Shown here piece after piece: positions 1 to 7,831 of a DNA stretch of 64,000 bases. The stretch is taken from NCBI RefSeq assembly GCF_011761565.1, contig NZ_JAASRM010000001.1, forward strand, positions 1,550,139 to 1,614,138. Direction: 5' to 3'. The DNA comes from Rhizomicrobium palustre (GTDB taxonomy: Bacteria > Pseudomonadota > Alphaproteobacteria > Micropepsales > Micropepsaceae). Position 1 is the stretch's first letter, and each line of letters starts with the position of its first letter. Both the position numbers and the translations under genes were made by a program. Below the pieces are notes generated by a model that did no database searches, had not been told where the DNA came from, and worked only from the letters and a program-made list of their open reading frames with translations.

Positions 1-356
1 ATGTCGTTGCCGCGCAGCTTCAGATAAAGACGATTGAGATTTTCCCACACCTCCACAGTGAGCTGTTCGCGCACTTGGCGGGCATTCTCGCGCGCAAAGG
101 CGAGCGAGGCGAGAAGCGAATTGGGACTCTCCCGATCAAAAGCGAGATGCTGGGTGATGACCATGGCATCACTGTCGCGCGGGGCTTCTTCCTCTGCCGA
201 AAGACAGGCCACCACACGCTGCCACGAAGCTTCCGCCTCTTCGCCGGTCTGTTCCACCGTGGTTTCGAGCTTCACTGCGAGGAGCCGCGCGGTGTGCTCG
301 GCCCGCTCCAGATAGCGGCTCATCCAGTAAAGACTGTCAGCGACGCGGCTCAGCAT
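1..356 (-). CDS. Alpha-E domain protein (DUF403), partial at left edge
   Basis: The minus strand reads an ATG at 356 followed by MLSRVADSLYWMSRYLERAE, the typical N-terminus of alpha-E (DUF403) proteins, and stays open to the window edge (118 codons seen; the family is usually about 310 residues). It starts one base after the stop of the circularly permuted ATP-grasp gene, and these two families are nearly always paired. Family knowledge places them with transglutaminase-like proteins in a predicted peptide-ligation or modification system; the reaction is not established. The 3' part lies outside the window. Confidence 0.88.
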   Translation of the reverse strand, partial: MLSRVADSLYWMSRYLERAEHTARLLAVKLETTVEQTGEEAEASWQRVVACLSAEEEAPRDSDAMVITQHLAFDRESPNSLLASLAFARENARQVREQLTVEVWENLNRLYLKLRGND

Positions 357-357
357 G

Positions 358-1866
358 TCAGTGGCTCAGCACCCATGTATCTTTGGACCCGCCGCCTTGG
401 CTGGAGTTGACCACCAGACTGCCACGCTTCAAGGCCACGCGGGTGAGCGCACCGGGCACGATCTCGGTCTTTTCGCCATGCAGGATGAAGGGGCGCAAGT
501 CGACATGGCGCGGCTCAACCCCGCCATCGACAAAGGTCGGCGCAGTGGAAAGCTGGATGGTGGGCTGCGCGATGTAATTCTCTGGATCGGCTTTGATCTT
601 TTCCGCAAAAGCCTCGCGTTCGGCTTGCGCGGCATGCGGCCCCACCAGCATGCCATAGCCGCCGGATTCGCCCACCGCCTTCACCACCAGCTTGTCGAGA
701 TTGGCGAGCACATGCGAAAGCGCTTTCGGCTCGCGGCAAAGATAGGTCTCGATATTTTCGAGGATAGGTTCTTCGGCGAGGTAATAGCGGATGAGACGCG
801 GGACATAGGCATAGACCGCCTTGTCATCAGCGACCCCGGTACCAAGCGCATTGGCGATTACGACATTGCCAGCGCGATAGGCGTTGAAAAGGCCCGAGAC
901 ACCGAGCGCGGAATCCTCGCGGAAGATCAAAGGATCGATGAAATCATCATCGATGCGACGGTAGATGACGTCGATGCGTTTGAGGCCCGAGGTGGTGCGG
1001 GCATAAACGACATTGTCGTTGACCAGAAGATCGCGCCCCTCCACCAGCTCGACACCCATTTGCCGTGCCAGGAAGGCGTGTTCGAAATAGGCCGAATTGA
1101 AAACGCCAGGTGTGAGCACGGCGATCGACACGTCCTCACGCACCGGGGTCAGCGCCCGCAAGGTCGAAAGAAGCTCGCGCGGATAATGATCGATGGGACG
1201 CACACCTTGGGCACGGAAAAGATTGGGGAAAGCCCGGCGCACCACATCGCGATTGGCGAGCATGTAGGACACGCCCGAGGGCACACGCAGATTATCTTCC
1301 AAGACAGCGAAGGAGCCGTTCTCACGCCGGATCAGATCGGAGCCACAGACATTGACATAAGCATCATGGGGCACCGGCAGGCCGCGCATCTCGCGGCGGT
1401 AATGCTTGGAGCCATAGATCATGCTTCTGGGAATGATGCCGTCTTTCAGCACCCGCCCATCGGTGTAGATGTCTTTCAAGAAAAGATTGAGCGCGAGAAT
1501 GCGCTGCTTAAGCCCGGCTTCGATCTTTTCCCATTCCTTTGCGGTGACAATGCGCGGAAACAAATCCGTCGGGATGATCCGCTCCGTCGCCTGCTTATCG
1601 GAATAGACGGTGAAGGTGATGCCTTGATGCAGAAAGCTCGTCTCACAAGCCTGCTGGCGGCGCTGCAATTCTTCCGGCGCCAGCTTGATCAGCCTTTCGG
1701 CCAGCGCCGCAAATTGCGCCCGCACAGATCCATCACTCGCGAACATCTCATCATAGGCAGACCCAAGCTTATAAGCATCGAAGGGGGCCTCGCCGGCTTG
1801 CGGCAATCCCCCGCCGAAAGGGGCGCCCGTATCAGTCAAAGAGCCGGAAAGATGTTGCGCGGACAT
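358..1866 (-). CDS. Circularly permuted ATP-grasp protein
   Basis: A protein of about 502 residues with the N-terminal YDEMFASDG segment and later RENGSFAVLEDNLRVPSG and VVKAVGESGGYGML blocks typical of circularly permuted ATP-grasp type 2 (DUF404/DUF407). It is predicted to form an amide bond using ATP, with an unknown substrate. I chose the ATG at 1866; a TTG at 1902 in the same frame would add 12 residues, and neither has a convincing ribosome binding site. It is followed after one base by the alpha-E gene, so the two are surely co-transcribed. The opposite strand is also open over most of the length, which is a codon-bias shadow. Confidence 0.9.
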   Translation of the reverse strand: MSAQHLSGSLTDTGAPFGGGLPQAGEAPFDAYKLGSAYDEMFASDGSVRAQFAALAERLIKLAPEELQRRQQACETSFLHQGITFTVYSDKQATERIIPTDLFPRIVTAKEWEKIEAGLKQRILALNLFLKDIYTDGRVLKDGIIPRSMIYGSKHYRREMRGLPVPHDAYVNVCGSDLIRRENGSFAVLEDNLRVPSGVSYMLANRDVVRRAFPNLFRAQGVRPIDHYPRELLSTLRALTPVREDVSIAVLTPGVFNSAYFEHAFLARQMGVELVEGRDLLVNDNVVYARTTSGLKRIDVIYRRIDDDFIDPLIFREDSALGVSGLFNAYRAGNVVIANALGTGVADDKAVYAYVPRLIRYYLAEEPILENIETYLCREPKALSHVLANLDKLVVKAVGESGGYGMLVGPHAAQAEREAFAEKIKADPENYIAQPTIQLSTAPTFVDGGVEPRHVDLRPFILHGEKTEIVPGALTRVALKRGSLVVNSSQGGGSKDTWVLSH

Positions 1867-2010
1867 ACCGAAGTATGACCCGCGGGCACGCCCTCCCGTC
1901 AATGGGGCCTGTGATGAAAGCCTAGGCGAGCCAAAAGCTTTTCGGCATCAAATTCAGGCAAGCTGAACAGAAAGCGGGCGGCGCGCAAAAATTCTTCGTT
2001 TTGGCCCAAA

Positions 2011-2730
2011 TCAGGGATTTGCGGCGACCCGCTCCACCGCATCCAACATGGCGGCCTGGTTGGGTTTCTCAGCGACGAGCACCGCCTTGAAAGGCAACGG
2101 CTCCAACATCTTGGCGGCCGCAGCGCTGATGCAAATCGCCGCCACCGAACGGCAGGATTCGGTGAGACCCGCACGCAAGATGCAGTCCTTCAGCGCATCT
2201 GCGGAGCGGGGCGAAAACACCACCACGGCATCGAGCGCGCCTTGGCCGAGCGCGGCGCGGGCAGCATCGGGCAGCTTGTGCTCTGGGATAACTTCGTAAA
2301 GCACCTCGACGGAAACGCGGTAGCCTTCCTCGGCCAGAAGCGTCTTCAGCCGGTTTTCGTTATCCGCGCTGGCCGCATGCACCAGAATGCCTTCTTCCGG
2401 CTTGATATAATCCAGCATCGCCTCCGCCATGGTGGCGGCATCGCCATCGGTGCATTCCACTTTTTCGAACCCCGCCGCTTTGGCGGCATCGGCGGTCTGT
2501 GGCCCCACCGCAAAAAGCGGAATCTCGCGCTCCTCGGTGCGCCGCGCTAGCGCCCGCACGCCATTGGCAGAGGTCGCCAAAATCGCCGAAACGCCTTCGA
2601 AGGTCAGTTCTGGGCCATCGAAAAAGCGCACCGTGAGAAGCGAGGCACAAACCGGCTCATGGCCGCGCGAATGGATGAGCTCGGCAAAGCGGGCTGCATC
2701 TTCCTTTGGACGTGTGATCAGAATGCGCAT
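2011..2730 (-). CDS. hemD: Uroporphyrinogen-III synthase
   Basis: The 239-residue product starts MRILITRPKEDAARF and has the two-lobed HemD fold signature, with a second-lobe segment DAVVVFSPRSADAL. It cyclises hydroxymethylbilane to uroporphyrinogen III in tetrapyrrole synthesis. The ATG at 2730 is preferred because the upstream frame continues through the end of hisE. It lies two bases downstream of hisE and probably shares its transcript. In most relatives hemD sits next to hemC; here hemC is about 32 kb away at 35151-36074. HemD sequences diverge strongly, so the call rests on length, start motif and segment pattern. Confidence 0.88.
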   Translation of the reverse strand: MRILITRPKEDAARFAELIHSRGHEPVCASLLTVRFFDGPELTFEGVSAILATSANGVRALARRTEEREIPLFAVGPQTADAAKAAGFEKVECTDGDAATMAEAMLDYIKPEEGILVHAASADNENRLKTLLAEEGYRVSVEVLYEVIPEHKLPDAARAALGQGALDAVVVFSPRSADALKDCILRAGLTESCRSVAAICISAAAAKMLEPLPFKAVLVAEKPNQAAMLDAVERVAANP

Positions 2731-2732
2731 CT

Positions 2733-3047
2733 TTAACGGCGGGAGGCCTTCTCCTCGAGACCGGAACGGCCTTCGCGTGCCGCCAGCGTATCGTAGACTT
2801 CGTCCGGGGTCACCCCAGTCGCGGCCCAAAGCACCATCAGGTGATAAAGAACATCGGCGGATTCGGTGACGACCTCACCTTTTTTGCCCGCGGCGGCGGC
2901 AATGACAGCTTCCACCGCCTCTTCGCCGAACTTCTTGGCGCAGCGCTCAGGACCAGCCGCCAAAAGCTTGGCGGTGTAGGACAGGGAGGGATCAGCCTCT
3001 TTGCGCGCAGCGATGGTCGCAAACAGCCGGTCCAAGGGATGAGTCAT
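2733..3047 (-). CDS. hisE: Phosphoribosyl-ATP pyrophosphatase
   Basis: The 104-residue protein has the HisE/MazG-type helical pattern, with GEEAVEAVIAAA and ESADVLYHLMVL, the acidic residues that bind Mg. It hydrolyses PR-ATP to PR-AMP and pyrophosphate, the second step of histidine synthesis, in the cytoplasm. It is normally linked to hisF/hisA/hisH in alphaproteobacteria, but here it precedes hemD with a 2-base gap, while hisF is a lone gene at 28789. Length is normal for a stand-alone HisE. Confidence 0.94.
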   Translation of the reverse strand: MTHPLDRLFATIAARKEADPSLSYTAKLLAAGPERCAKKFGEEAVEAVIAAAAGKKGEVVTESADVLYHLMVLWAATGVTPDEVYDTLAAREGRSGLEEKASRR

Positions 3048-3062
3048 GACAAGTCCTTGAAT

Positions 3063-3539
3063 TCAATGCTTATCGGCGCCGCCGATATCGAGGCAAAATT
3101 TATAGCTGCCATCGGTCTGACGCCGCCACTCGGTAACGTAATAGCCCGTGACTTTGATCGGCGCATCCTTCTCGCCAGGCACGGTGTAAACCCAAGTGCC
3201 ACGGGTCCAGCCCAGAGTGCCATCGGACGAGGCTTCCGCTTCCAGCGGGGTCCAGGTCAGTTTCTGCGCCTTATAGTGGGGCGATTTTTCTTCCTCGGCG
3301 AAGGCTGCAGCGATCGCCGCCTTGCCCGAAAGCGGCGGGGTGGGCCCCTGAAACAGGCGGGCGTCGTCGGTCATGTAGGCGAGGAAAGCAGCGTGCATGC
3401 CCTTTTCCGCGCTCATCTCGGAGAAAGCCTTGTCGGTCGCGATCAGCTCGTCCTTCGGCGCGGCATATGCCCCCATCGTGGCAGCGGCGAGGGTGGCCAG
3501 AGCGGCAAAAATCTGAGCTGGACGCAAGAAAATCCTCAC
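3063..3539 (-). CDS. Secreted SnoaL-like/DUF4440 protein
   Basis: A 158-residue protein with an N-terminal signal peptide (hydrophobic stretch at residues 8-24, ending AYA before APKDEL). The rest matches the NTF2-like SnoaL/DUF4440 pattern: ATDKAFSEMSAEKGMHAAF near the start, then GTWVYTV and VTGYYVTEWRRQ strands. Such proteins are small cone-shaped domains that may bind a ligand; no catalytic role can be given. It is 15 bases upstream of hisE on the same strand but is not functionally related to it by any evidence here. Confidence 0.8.
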   Translation of the reverse strand: MRIFLRPAQIFAALATLAAATMGAYAAPKDELIATDKAFSEMSAEKGMHAAFLAYMTDDARLFQGPTPPLSGKAAIAAAFAEEEKSPHYKAQKLTWTPLEAEASSDGTLGWTRGTWVYTVPGEKDAPIKVTGYYVTEWRRQTDGSYKFCLDIGGADKH

Positions 3540-3655
3540 TCTGCGGCGCCATTACGAAGTTTCTTTCATCATTGTAGCAATGGGGGGTGGCTTTAGCCAG
3601 CAAAGGGCGGACACGCAGACCTGGCGGCATGCTTCTACTTCTGGCTTGCATCAAG

Positions 3656-3676
3656 TAACTCTGCCTGATAGAGTTA
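3656..3676. promoter_or_regulatory. 7-bp inverted repeat, candidate operator
   Basis: TAACTCT (3656-3662) and AGAGTTA (3670-3676) form a perfect inverted repeat with a 7-base spacer, about 30 bases before the membrane-protein/winged-helix operon. It could be the binding site of the winged-helix regulator encoded at 4266. This is inference from position and symmetry only. Confidence 0.35.
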
Positions 3677-3706
3677 TCTACGATTAACGAGAGATATTTG
3701 TACGCG

Positions 3707-4264
3707 ATGGCTATTTCCTCTGAAGAAGCCGCCAAAACCCTCGCCGAAGCGGTGGAAGCCGAGCGCCGAAGCGCACGATTGCGTTTCTATCACCGCTCCT
3801 CGCCGCATCTGATCATGTGGGGCACGATCTGGCTGATCGGCTTCGGGGTTTGTGCCCTTCTGCCCAAATACGGCGACATGGTTTGGAATTTCCTGGTGCC
3901 GCTCGGCATCGTCGGGGGCGTCGCGATTTCCAGCCGCCTACCGCGTGAAGCGGGGAAGGGTTTTCGAGCTTGGCGCATGGGCGCGCTGGGCGTGCTGATC
4001 TTTTTCTTCGTCTCGGCCACTTATTTCATCATGCAACCGCATATGTCGCGGCAATTCGTAGCCTATCCCGCGCTGATCACCGGCTGTGCGTATGTTGCGG
4101 TGGGGCTTTGGGCGGGGCCGCGCTATGTCATCTCCGGTATCGCGGTGGCAGCACTCACCCTCTACGGCTTCGTCACCTTCTCGACCGACATGTATTTTCT
4201 CTGGATGGCGGTAGTCGGAGGCGGATCGATGATCCTGGCCGGGTTCTGGTTCCGGACGGTGTAA
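3707..4264 (+). CDS. Five-helix membrane protein of unknown function
   Basis: The protein of about 185 residues begins with a charged helix (SSEEAAKTLAEAVEAERRSARLRFYHRS), followed by about five hydrophobic spans (LIMWGTIWLIGFGVCALL, FLVPLGIVGGVAI, LGVLIFFFVSATYFI, ALITGCAYVAVGLW and a C-terminal pair). I chose the ATG at 3707, 12 bases after GAGAG; a TTG at 3698 is possible. It ends one base before the winged-helix gene, so the two form an operon. Small membrane proteins paired this way are often targets or partners of the regulator, but no function is known. Confidence 0.8.
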   Translation: MAISSEEAAKTLAEAVEAERRSARLRFYHRSSPHLIMWGTIWLIGFGVCALLPKYGDMVWNFLVPLGIVGGVAISSRLPREAGKGFRAWRMGALGVLIFFFVSATYFIMQPHMSRQFVAYPALITGCAYVAVGLWAGPRYVISGIAVAALTLYGFVTFSTDMYFLWMAVVGGGSMILAGFWFRTV

Positions 4265-4265
4265 T

Positions 4266-4568
4266 ATGGAACAGCCTGATCCCACCATCCATCAGCCCGT
4301 GCGCCTCAAGATCATGGCGGCCCTCAAAGCCCTGCCACAAGGCGAGCAGCTCGAATTCGTCCGCCTGAAAGGGATTGTCGGCGCCACCGAAGGCAATCTC
4401 GGCGCCCATATCACCACGCTGGAAGAAGCCGGCTATGTCGGCGTGGAAAAGGATTTCGTCGGCAAGCGCCCGCGCACTCGGGTAGCGATGACCCCGCATG
4501 GGCGGCGCGCTTTTGAAGACTACGTTTCGTATTTGCAGGAAATCATCGGCGTAGCCGGTTCTTCGTAG
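4266..4568 (+). CDS. Winged-helix transcriptional regulator (MarR-like HTH)
   Basis: The 100-residue protein is a single winged-helix domain: VRLKIMAALKALP, then a recognition helix GATEGNLGAHITTLEEAGYV and a wing around KRPRTRVAMTPHGRRAF. This is the short one-domain MarR/ArsR-like family with no ligand domain or metal-binding cysteines. It follows the membrane protein gene by one base. By analogy it likely binds near its own operon; the inverted repeat at 3656-3676 is a candidate site. Confidence 0.85.
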   Translation: MEQPDPTIHQPVRLKIMAALKALPQGEQLEFVRLKGIVGATEGNLGAHITTLEEAGYVGVEKDFVGKRPRTRVAMTPHGRRAFEDYVSYLQEIIGVAGSS

Positions 4569-4616
4569 CGTTCAAGACGGCCGCCTTCACTCAACTGAGA
4601 TGGAAGGAGACTCTCC

Positions 4617-5522
4617 ATGAAAGCTTCATGGTGCCTGCTGTTGGCGTGCGCGCTCAGCTTCGCCTCTGCCATGGCGGATGGCGTTCCGGTGCGCGAAAAC
4701 GGTTTGGTTGCCACTTGGTATGCGCCTGTGCACAAAGCGCCGGTGGTGCTGGTTCTGGGTGGATCGGAATGCGGCGAGAAGGGCGGGCAATTCCTCGCCG
4801 AGCATATCGCGAGCCTTGGCTTTGGCGCGCTCTCGCTCGCCTATTGCGGCGTGGACGGGCTTTCGCCCGCGGTAAAAAACATTCCGCTGGAATATTTCGG
4901 CAAGGCCATCGACTGGATCGAGAAGCAGCCGCTTACCGACAAGAAACATATCGGCGTCTATGGCGTATCCGTGGGCGGGGAAACCGCGCTTGTCGTGGCG
5001 GCGCGCGACAAGCGCATTACGGCCGTGGTGGCGGGTGCGCCCTCATCTGTGGTGTGGCAGGGCTTTGATCCGGCCAATTATGGCGCGGTCTCACCGACCT
5101 ATCTTCTCGACGGCAAGCCGGTGCCCTATCTGCCTTATGATATGAGCCAGGCTTTCATTTCCATCCTGGATCTCTATCAGCGCAGCCTCAACACCCTGCC
5201 GCAGCATCCAGAGGCGATCATTCCGGTCGAGAACATCAACGGGCCCGTGCTGCTTTTGTCCGGCAAGGCCGATGCGTTGTGGCCCTCTCCAGCGATGAGC
5301 GAGCAGGTAATCGCGCGGCTGGATGCCAAACATTTCCGCTTCGCGCATGAGCATATCGCCTATGACAATGCGGGACATGTCGCCCCCCTGCCGCCTTCGA
5401 ATAATTCGGCGCTGAAAACACTCAGCACCTTAGGCGGCACAGAGGAAGGCAACACGGCGGCACGCACCGATGCCTGGGCCCGCACGGGGTCCTTCTTCAA
5501 GAAATATCTCGGCAACCCATAA
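4617..5522 (+). CDS. Exported BAAT-type acyl hydrolase, alpha/beta fold
   Basis: The 301-residue protein has a signal peptide (MKASWCLLLACALSFASAMA) and then an alpha/beta-hydrolase: VLVLGGSECG, the nucleophile elbow GVYGVSVGGETA with Ser, an acid in LLLSGKADALWPS and a His in YDNAGHVAPL. This matches the C-terminal domain of bile-acid-CoA:amino acid N-acyltransferase/acyl-CoA thioester hydrolases (PF08840), where the nucleophile is often Cys; Ser here points to hydrolysis. A good ribosome binding site (AAGGAGAC) precedes the ATG. Its 3' end overlaps the convergent gluQ gene by 26 bases. The substrate is unknown. Confidence 0.82.
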   Translation: MKASWCLLLACALSFASAMADGVPVRENGLVATWYAPVHKAPVVLVLGGSECGEKGGQFLAEHIASLGFGALSLAYCGVDGLSPAVKNIPLEYFGKAIDWIEKQPLTDKKHIGVYGVSVGGETALVVAARDKRITAVVAGAPSSVVWQGFDPANYGAVSPTYLLDGKPVPYLPYDMSQAFISILDLYQRSLNTLPQHPEAIIPVENINGPVLLLSGKADALWPSPAMSEQVIARLDAKHFRFAHEHIAYDNAGHVAPLPPSNNSALKTLSTLGGTEEGNTAARTDAWARTGSFFKKYLGNP

Positions 5523-6348
5523 AACCGATACGGGTCATAATCTCCAAGGGATCAGCGCCGCTTTCGCGTAGCGATGCCAAGGTCACGGCGCGGTCCCTTT
5601 TGGAAAACTTCTTGCCGCTCTCGTCCAGGATCAGGCGATGATGGGCGTAAAGAGGCTCGGGCAAGCCGAGCAGAGCCTGCAACAAACGCTGAATATGAGT
5701 GGCGGTGAAAAGATCCTCGCCGCGGGTGACGAGGTTCACACCTTGAAAGGCATCATCCACCACCACCGCCAAATGATAGGCGGCGGGCGTATCTTTCCGC
5801 GCCAACACAATATCGCCGAAACGCTGAGGCTCCGCCTTGATGCGCCCCGTAACGCCTTCGCCGCTTTCTTCAAAATAAAGATCACCCGCCAAAGCCGCCG
5901 CCTTCGCGGTATCCAGCCTGAGCGCGTAAGGAATACCGGCGGCGATTTTCTCCGCTTGCTGAGCATACGAAAGGGCGCGGCAGGTGCCCGGATAATGCGG
6001 GCCTTCCGGGCCATGCGGCGCCTCTGCCGCGCGCGCGATTTCGGCGGCGATCTCAGCGCGGGTGCAAAAGCAGGGATAGATGAGACCCAGGCTTTTCAGC
6101 CTTTCGAGGGCGGCGCTATAGGCCCCCATGCGCATGGACTGGCGCAGGACCGGCATGTCCCAGGAGAGCCCCAACCAAGCCAGATCCTCAAATATTCCCG
6201 CCTCATATTCCGGTTTGCAGCGTGTGAAATCGATATCCTCAATGCGAACCAGAAAACGTGCGCCCCGCATCGCCGCGAAAAGAGCTGCATAAGCATGTCC
6301 CAAATGCAAAAGGCCGGTGGGGCTGGGCGCGAAGCGGGTGGTGATCAT
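5497..6348 (-). CDS. gluQ: Glutamyl-Q tRNA(Asp) synthetase
   Basis: A 283-residue class I synthetase-like protein without an anticodon-binding domain, beginning MITTRFAPSPTGLLHLGHAY, which contains the HIGH-like HLGH, and carrying a KFSKRD signature near the end. The CFCTRAEI segment and a later Cys (YPGTCR) are the zinc ligands seen in GluQ-RS. The enzyme attaches glutamate to queuosine at position 34 of tRNA(Asp). The short length (GltX is about 470) separates it from glutamyl-tRNA synthetase. Start at 6348 is chosen because the frame upstream lacks family similarity. Confidence 0.92.
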   Translation of the reverse strand: MITTRFAPSPTGLLHLGHAYAALFAAMRGARFLVRIEDIDFTRCKPEYEAGIFEDLAWLGLSWDMPVLRQSMRMGAYSAALERLKSLGLIYPCFCTRAEIAAEIARAAEAPHGPEGPHYPGTCRALSYAQQAEKIAAGIPYALRLDTAKAAALAGDLYFEESGEGVTGRIKAEPQRFGDIVLARKDTPAAYHLAVVVDDAFQGVNLVTRGEDLFTATHIQRLLQALLGLPEPLYAHHRLILDESGKKFSKRDRAVTLASLRESGADPLEIMTRIGFMGCRDIS

Positions 6349-6407
6349 GGGTTGTATTGGCCAGGGGCGGCGTGACAAAGATAGAGGCGACAGAGGAAGA
6401 GCGGCAA

Positions 6408-7076
6408 ATGGCACTTTCGGGCCCGCGCATCGCGCCAAAACGTGGCAAAGCAACGGAACTCGTCATCCTGGTACACGGCTATGGCGCCGATGGCGAGGAT
6501 CTGATCGAACTTGCGGAGCCGCTTTCGCAAGCGCTTCCCGGCGCCGCCTTTGTCGCGCCCAATGCGCCTACACCTTGTCCGGGCGCGCGCTTCATGTGGT
6601 TTCCGATCACAGATCTTAATCCGCGTTCGATGCATGCAGGTGTGACGGCGGCAGCTCCGGTGCTCAAAACCGCGATCGAGGCGGAGCTTTCCCGGCTTTC
6701 CCTGGGCGTGGACCGGCTTGCCCTGATCGGCTTCAGCCAAGGCACCATGTTGGCGCTGAATCTCATCCTCACAGGGCTTAAACCCGCTGCGGTGGTGGGG
6801 TTTTCCGGCGTCCTTACCGGCATGGACGCGGCACCTGCCGATTTGCCGCCGATTTTCCTGGCGCATGGCAGCGCGGATGAGGTGATCCCGGTAGATGCCC
6901 TCTTCATGACCGCGGGCGCTTTGGGCGCGCGCGGCGCGCGGGTGCAATGGCACCTGACCGAGGGGCTTGGCCATGGCATCGACGGGCACGGACTAAACCT
7001 GGCCGGGCAATTTCTCGCCTCCGCCTTTGCCGGAACGCTTGCGGCGGAAGGGCCCGCTTCGTCAGTTTTACGCTGA
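6408..7076 (+). CDS. Phospholipase/carboxylesterase family hydrolase
   Basis: A 222-residue alpha/beta-hydrolase of the carboxylesterase/lysophospholipase (YpfH/EstB-like) family. It has LVILVHGYGADGEDL (oxyanion region), the nucleophile in GFSQGTMLAL, an Asp in LAHGSADEVIPV and the His in TEGLGHGIDGHG. The ATG at 6408 follows GAGGAAG; the frame is open further upstream but overlaps the divergent gluQ start region. It is a cytoplasmic esterase of unknown natural substrate. Confidence 0.88.
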   Translation: MALSGPRIAPKRGKATELVILVHGYGADGEDLIELAEPLSQALPGAAFVAPNAPTPCPGARFMWFPITDLNPRSMHAGVTAAAPVLKTAIEAELSRLSLGVDRLALIGFSQGTMLALNLILTGLKPAAVVGFSGVLTGMDAAPADLPPIFLAHGSADEVIPVDALFMTAGALGARGARVQWHLTEGLGHGIDGHGLNLAGQFLASAFAGTLAAEGPASSVLR

Positions 7077-7180
7077 TTGCGCTTTTAGGCCGGGCGTCGC
7101 GTTTCCGTCACACCGAATCGCTTACACTATTGCTGTATTGGCAATCGTGGGCGTTGCTTTTACAGTGGCGCCGCTTTGGT

Positions 7181-7768
7181 ATGGAGGTCTATCTTCCACA
7201 GGGTGTTGCCGTGTTAGCCGCGCGCAGTCCTGAAAACTGCCCGGCCCTCGTTCTTAACGCCGATTATCGGCCGTTGAGCTACTTCCCTTTGTCTCTGTGG
7301 TCTTGGCAAGACACCATCAAAGCGGTGTTCCTGGATCGCGTAAACATTCTGGAAGAGTACGATCGCACCGTACACTCGCCCAGTTTCGAGATGCGCCTGC
7401 CGAGCGTGGTGTCGCTAAAAACCTATATCCGGCCCGCGCGCAATCCCGCCTTTACGCGATTCAATGTTTTCCTGCGCGACCGTTTCGAGTGCCAGTATTG
7501 CGGCTCGGGCGATGATCTGACCTTCGATCACATCATTCCGCGCTCACGCGGCGGGCTCACCACCTGGGACAACATCGTCACCGCCTGCTCGCCCTGCAAT
7601 CTTCTGAAGGGCGGGCGCATGCCTCATCAATGCGGCATGCATCCAAGGCAAAAGCCGCAGCGCCCCAGCGTGATTCAATTGCGCAATAACGGCAGGCTTT
7701 TCCCGCCCAATTATCTGCATGAAAGCTGGGCCGACTATCTCTACTGGGATAGCGAGCTGGAGCCGTAA
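7181..7768 (+). CDS. HNH endonuclease domain protein
   Basis: A protein of about 195 residues of a conserved alphaproteobacterial family: ALVLNADYRPLSYFPLSLW near the start, then a zinc-ribbon HNH core with CQYCGS, the DH pair in LTFDHIIPRSRGG, W-D-N-IVTACSPCN and the second CxxC. The HNH fold cleaves DNA in many proteins; this chromosomal family is widespread and its role is not settled. The start is uncertain: ATG 7181, or GTG 7211 ten codons later. A hairpin at 7774-7796 separates it from the convergent peptidase gene. Confidence 0.87.
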   Translation: MEVYLPQGVAVLAARSPENCPALVLNADYRPLSYFPLSLWSWQDTIKAVFLDRVNILEEYDRTVHSPSFEMRLPSVVSLKTYIRPARNPAFTRFNVFLRDRFECQYCGSGDDLTFDHIIPRSRGGLTTWDNIVTACSPCNLLKGGRMPHQCGMHPRQKPQRPSVIQLRNNGRLFPPNYLHESWADYLYWDSELEP

Positions 7769-7773
7769 AAGAA

Positions 7774-7796
7774 AAGGCGGGCAAGCTGCCCGCCTT
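7774..7796 (-). terminator. Rho-independent terminator for the S10 peptidase gene
   Basis: A 10-bp perfect stem (AAGGCGGGCA / TGCCCGCCTT) with a 3-base loop. Read on the minus strand it is followed by TTTTCTTTT, so it terminates transcripts coming from the S10 peptidase. No T-run follows on the plus strand. Confidence 0.8.
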
Positions 7797-7831
7797 CGCT
7801 CCAAGATTTCACGAGCAGATTATTTGCCCGA

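Noticed and set aside
355..1878. 507-codon plus-strand frame over the ATP-grasp gene
   Set aside because: The minus strand has clear ATP-grasp motifs; the plus reading is low-complexity and without similarity.
1899..2010. Open frame continuing past hemD (GQNEEFLRAARFLF)
   Set aside because: It is in a different frame from hemD, short, and without a start; treated as the intergenic gap.
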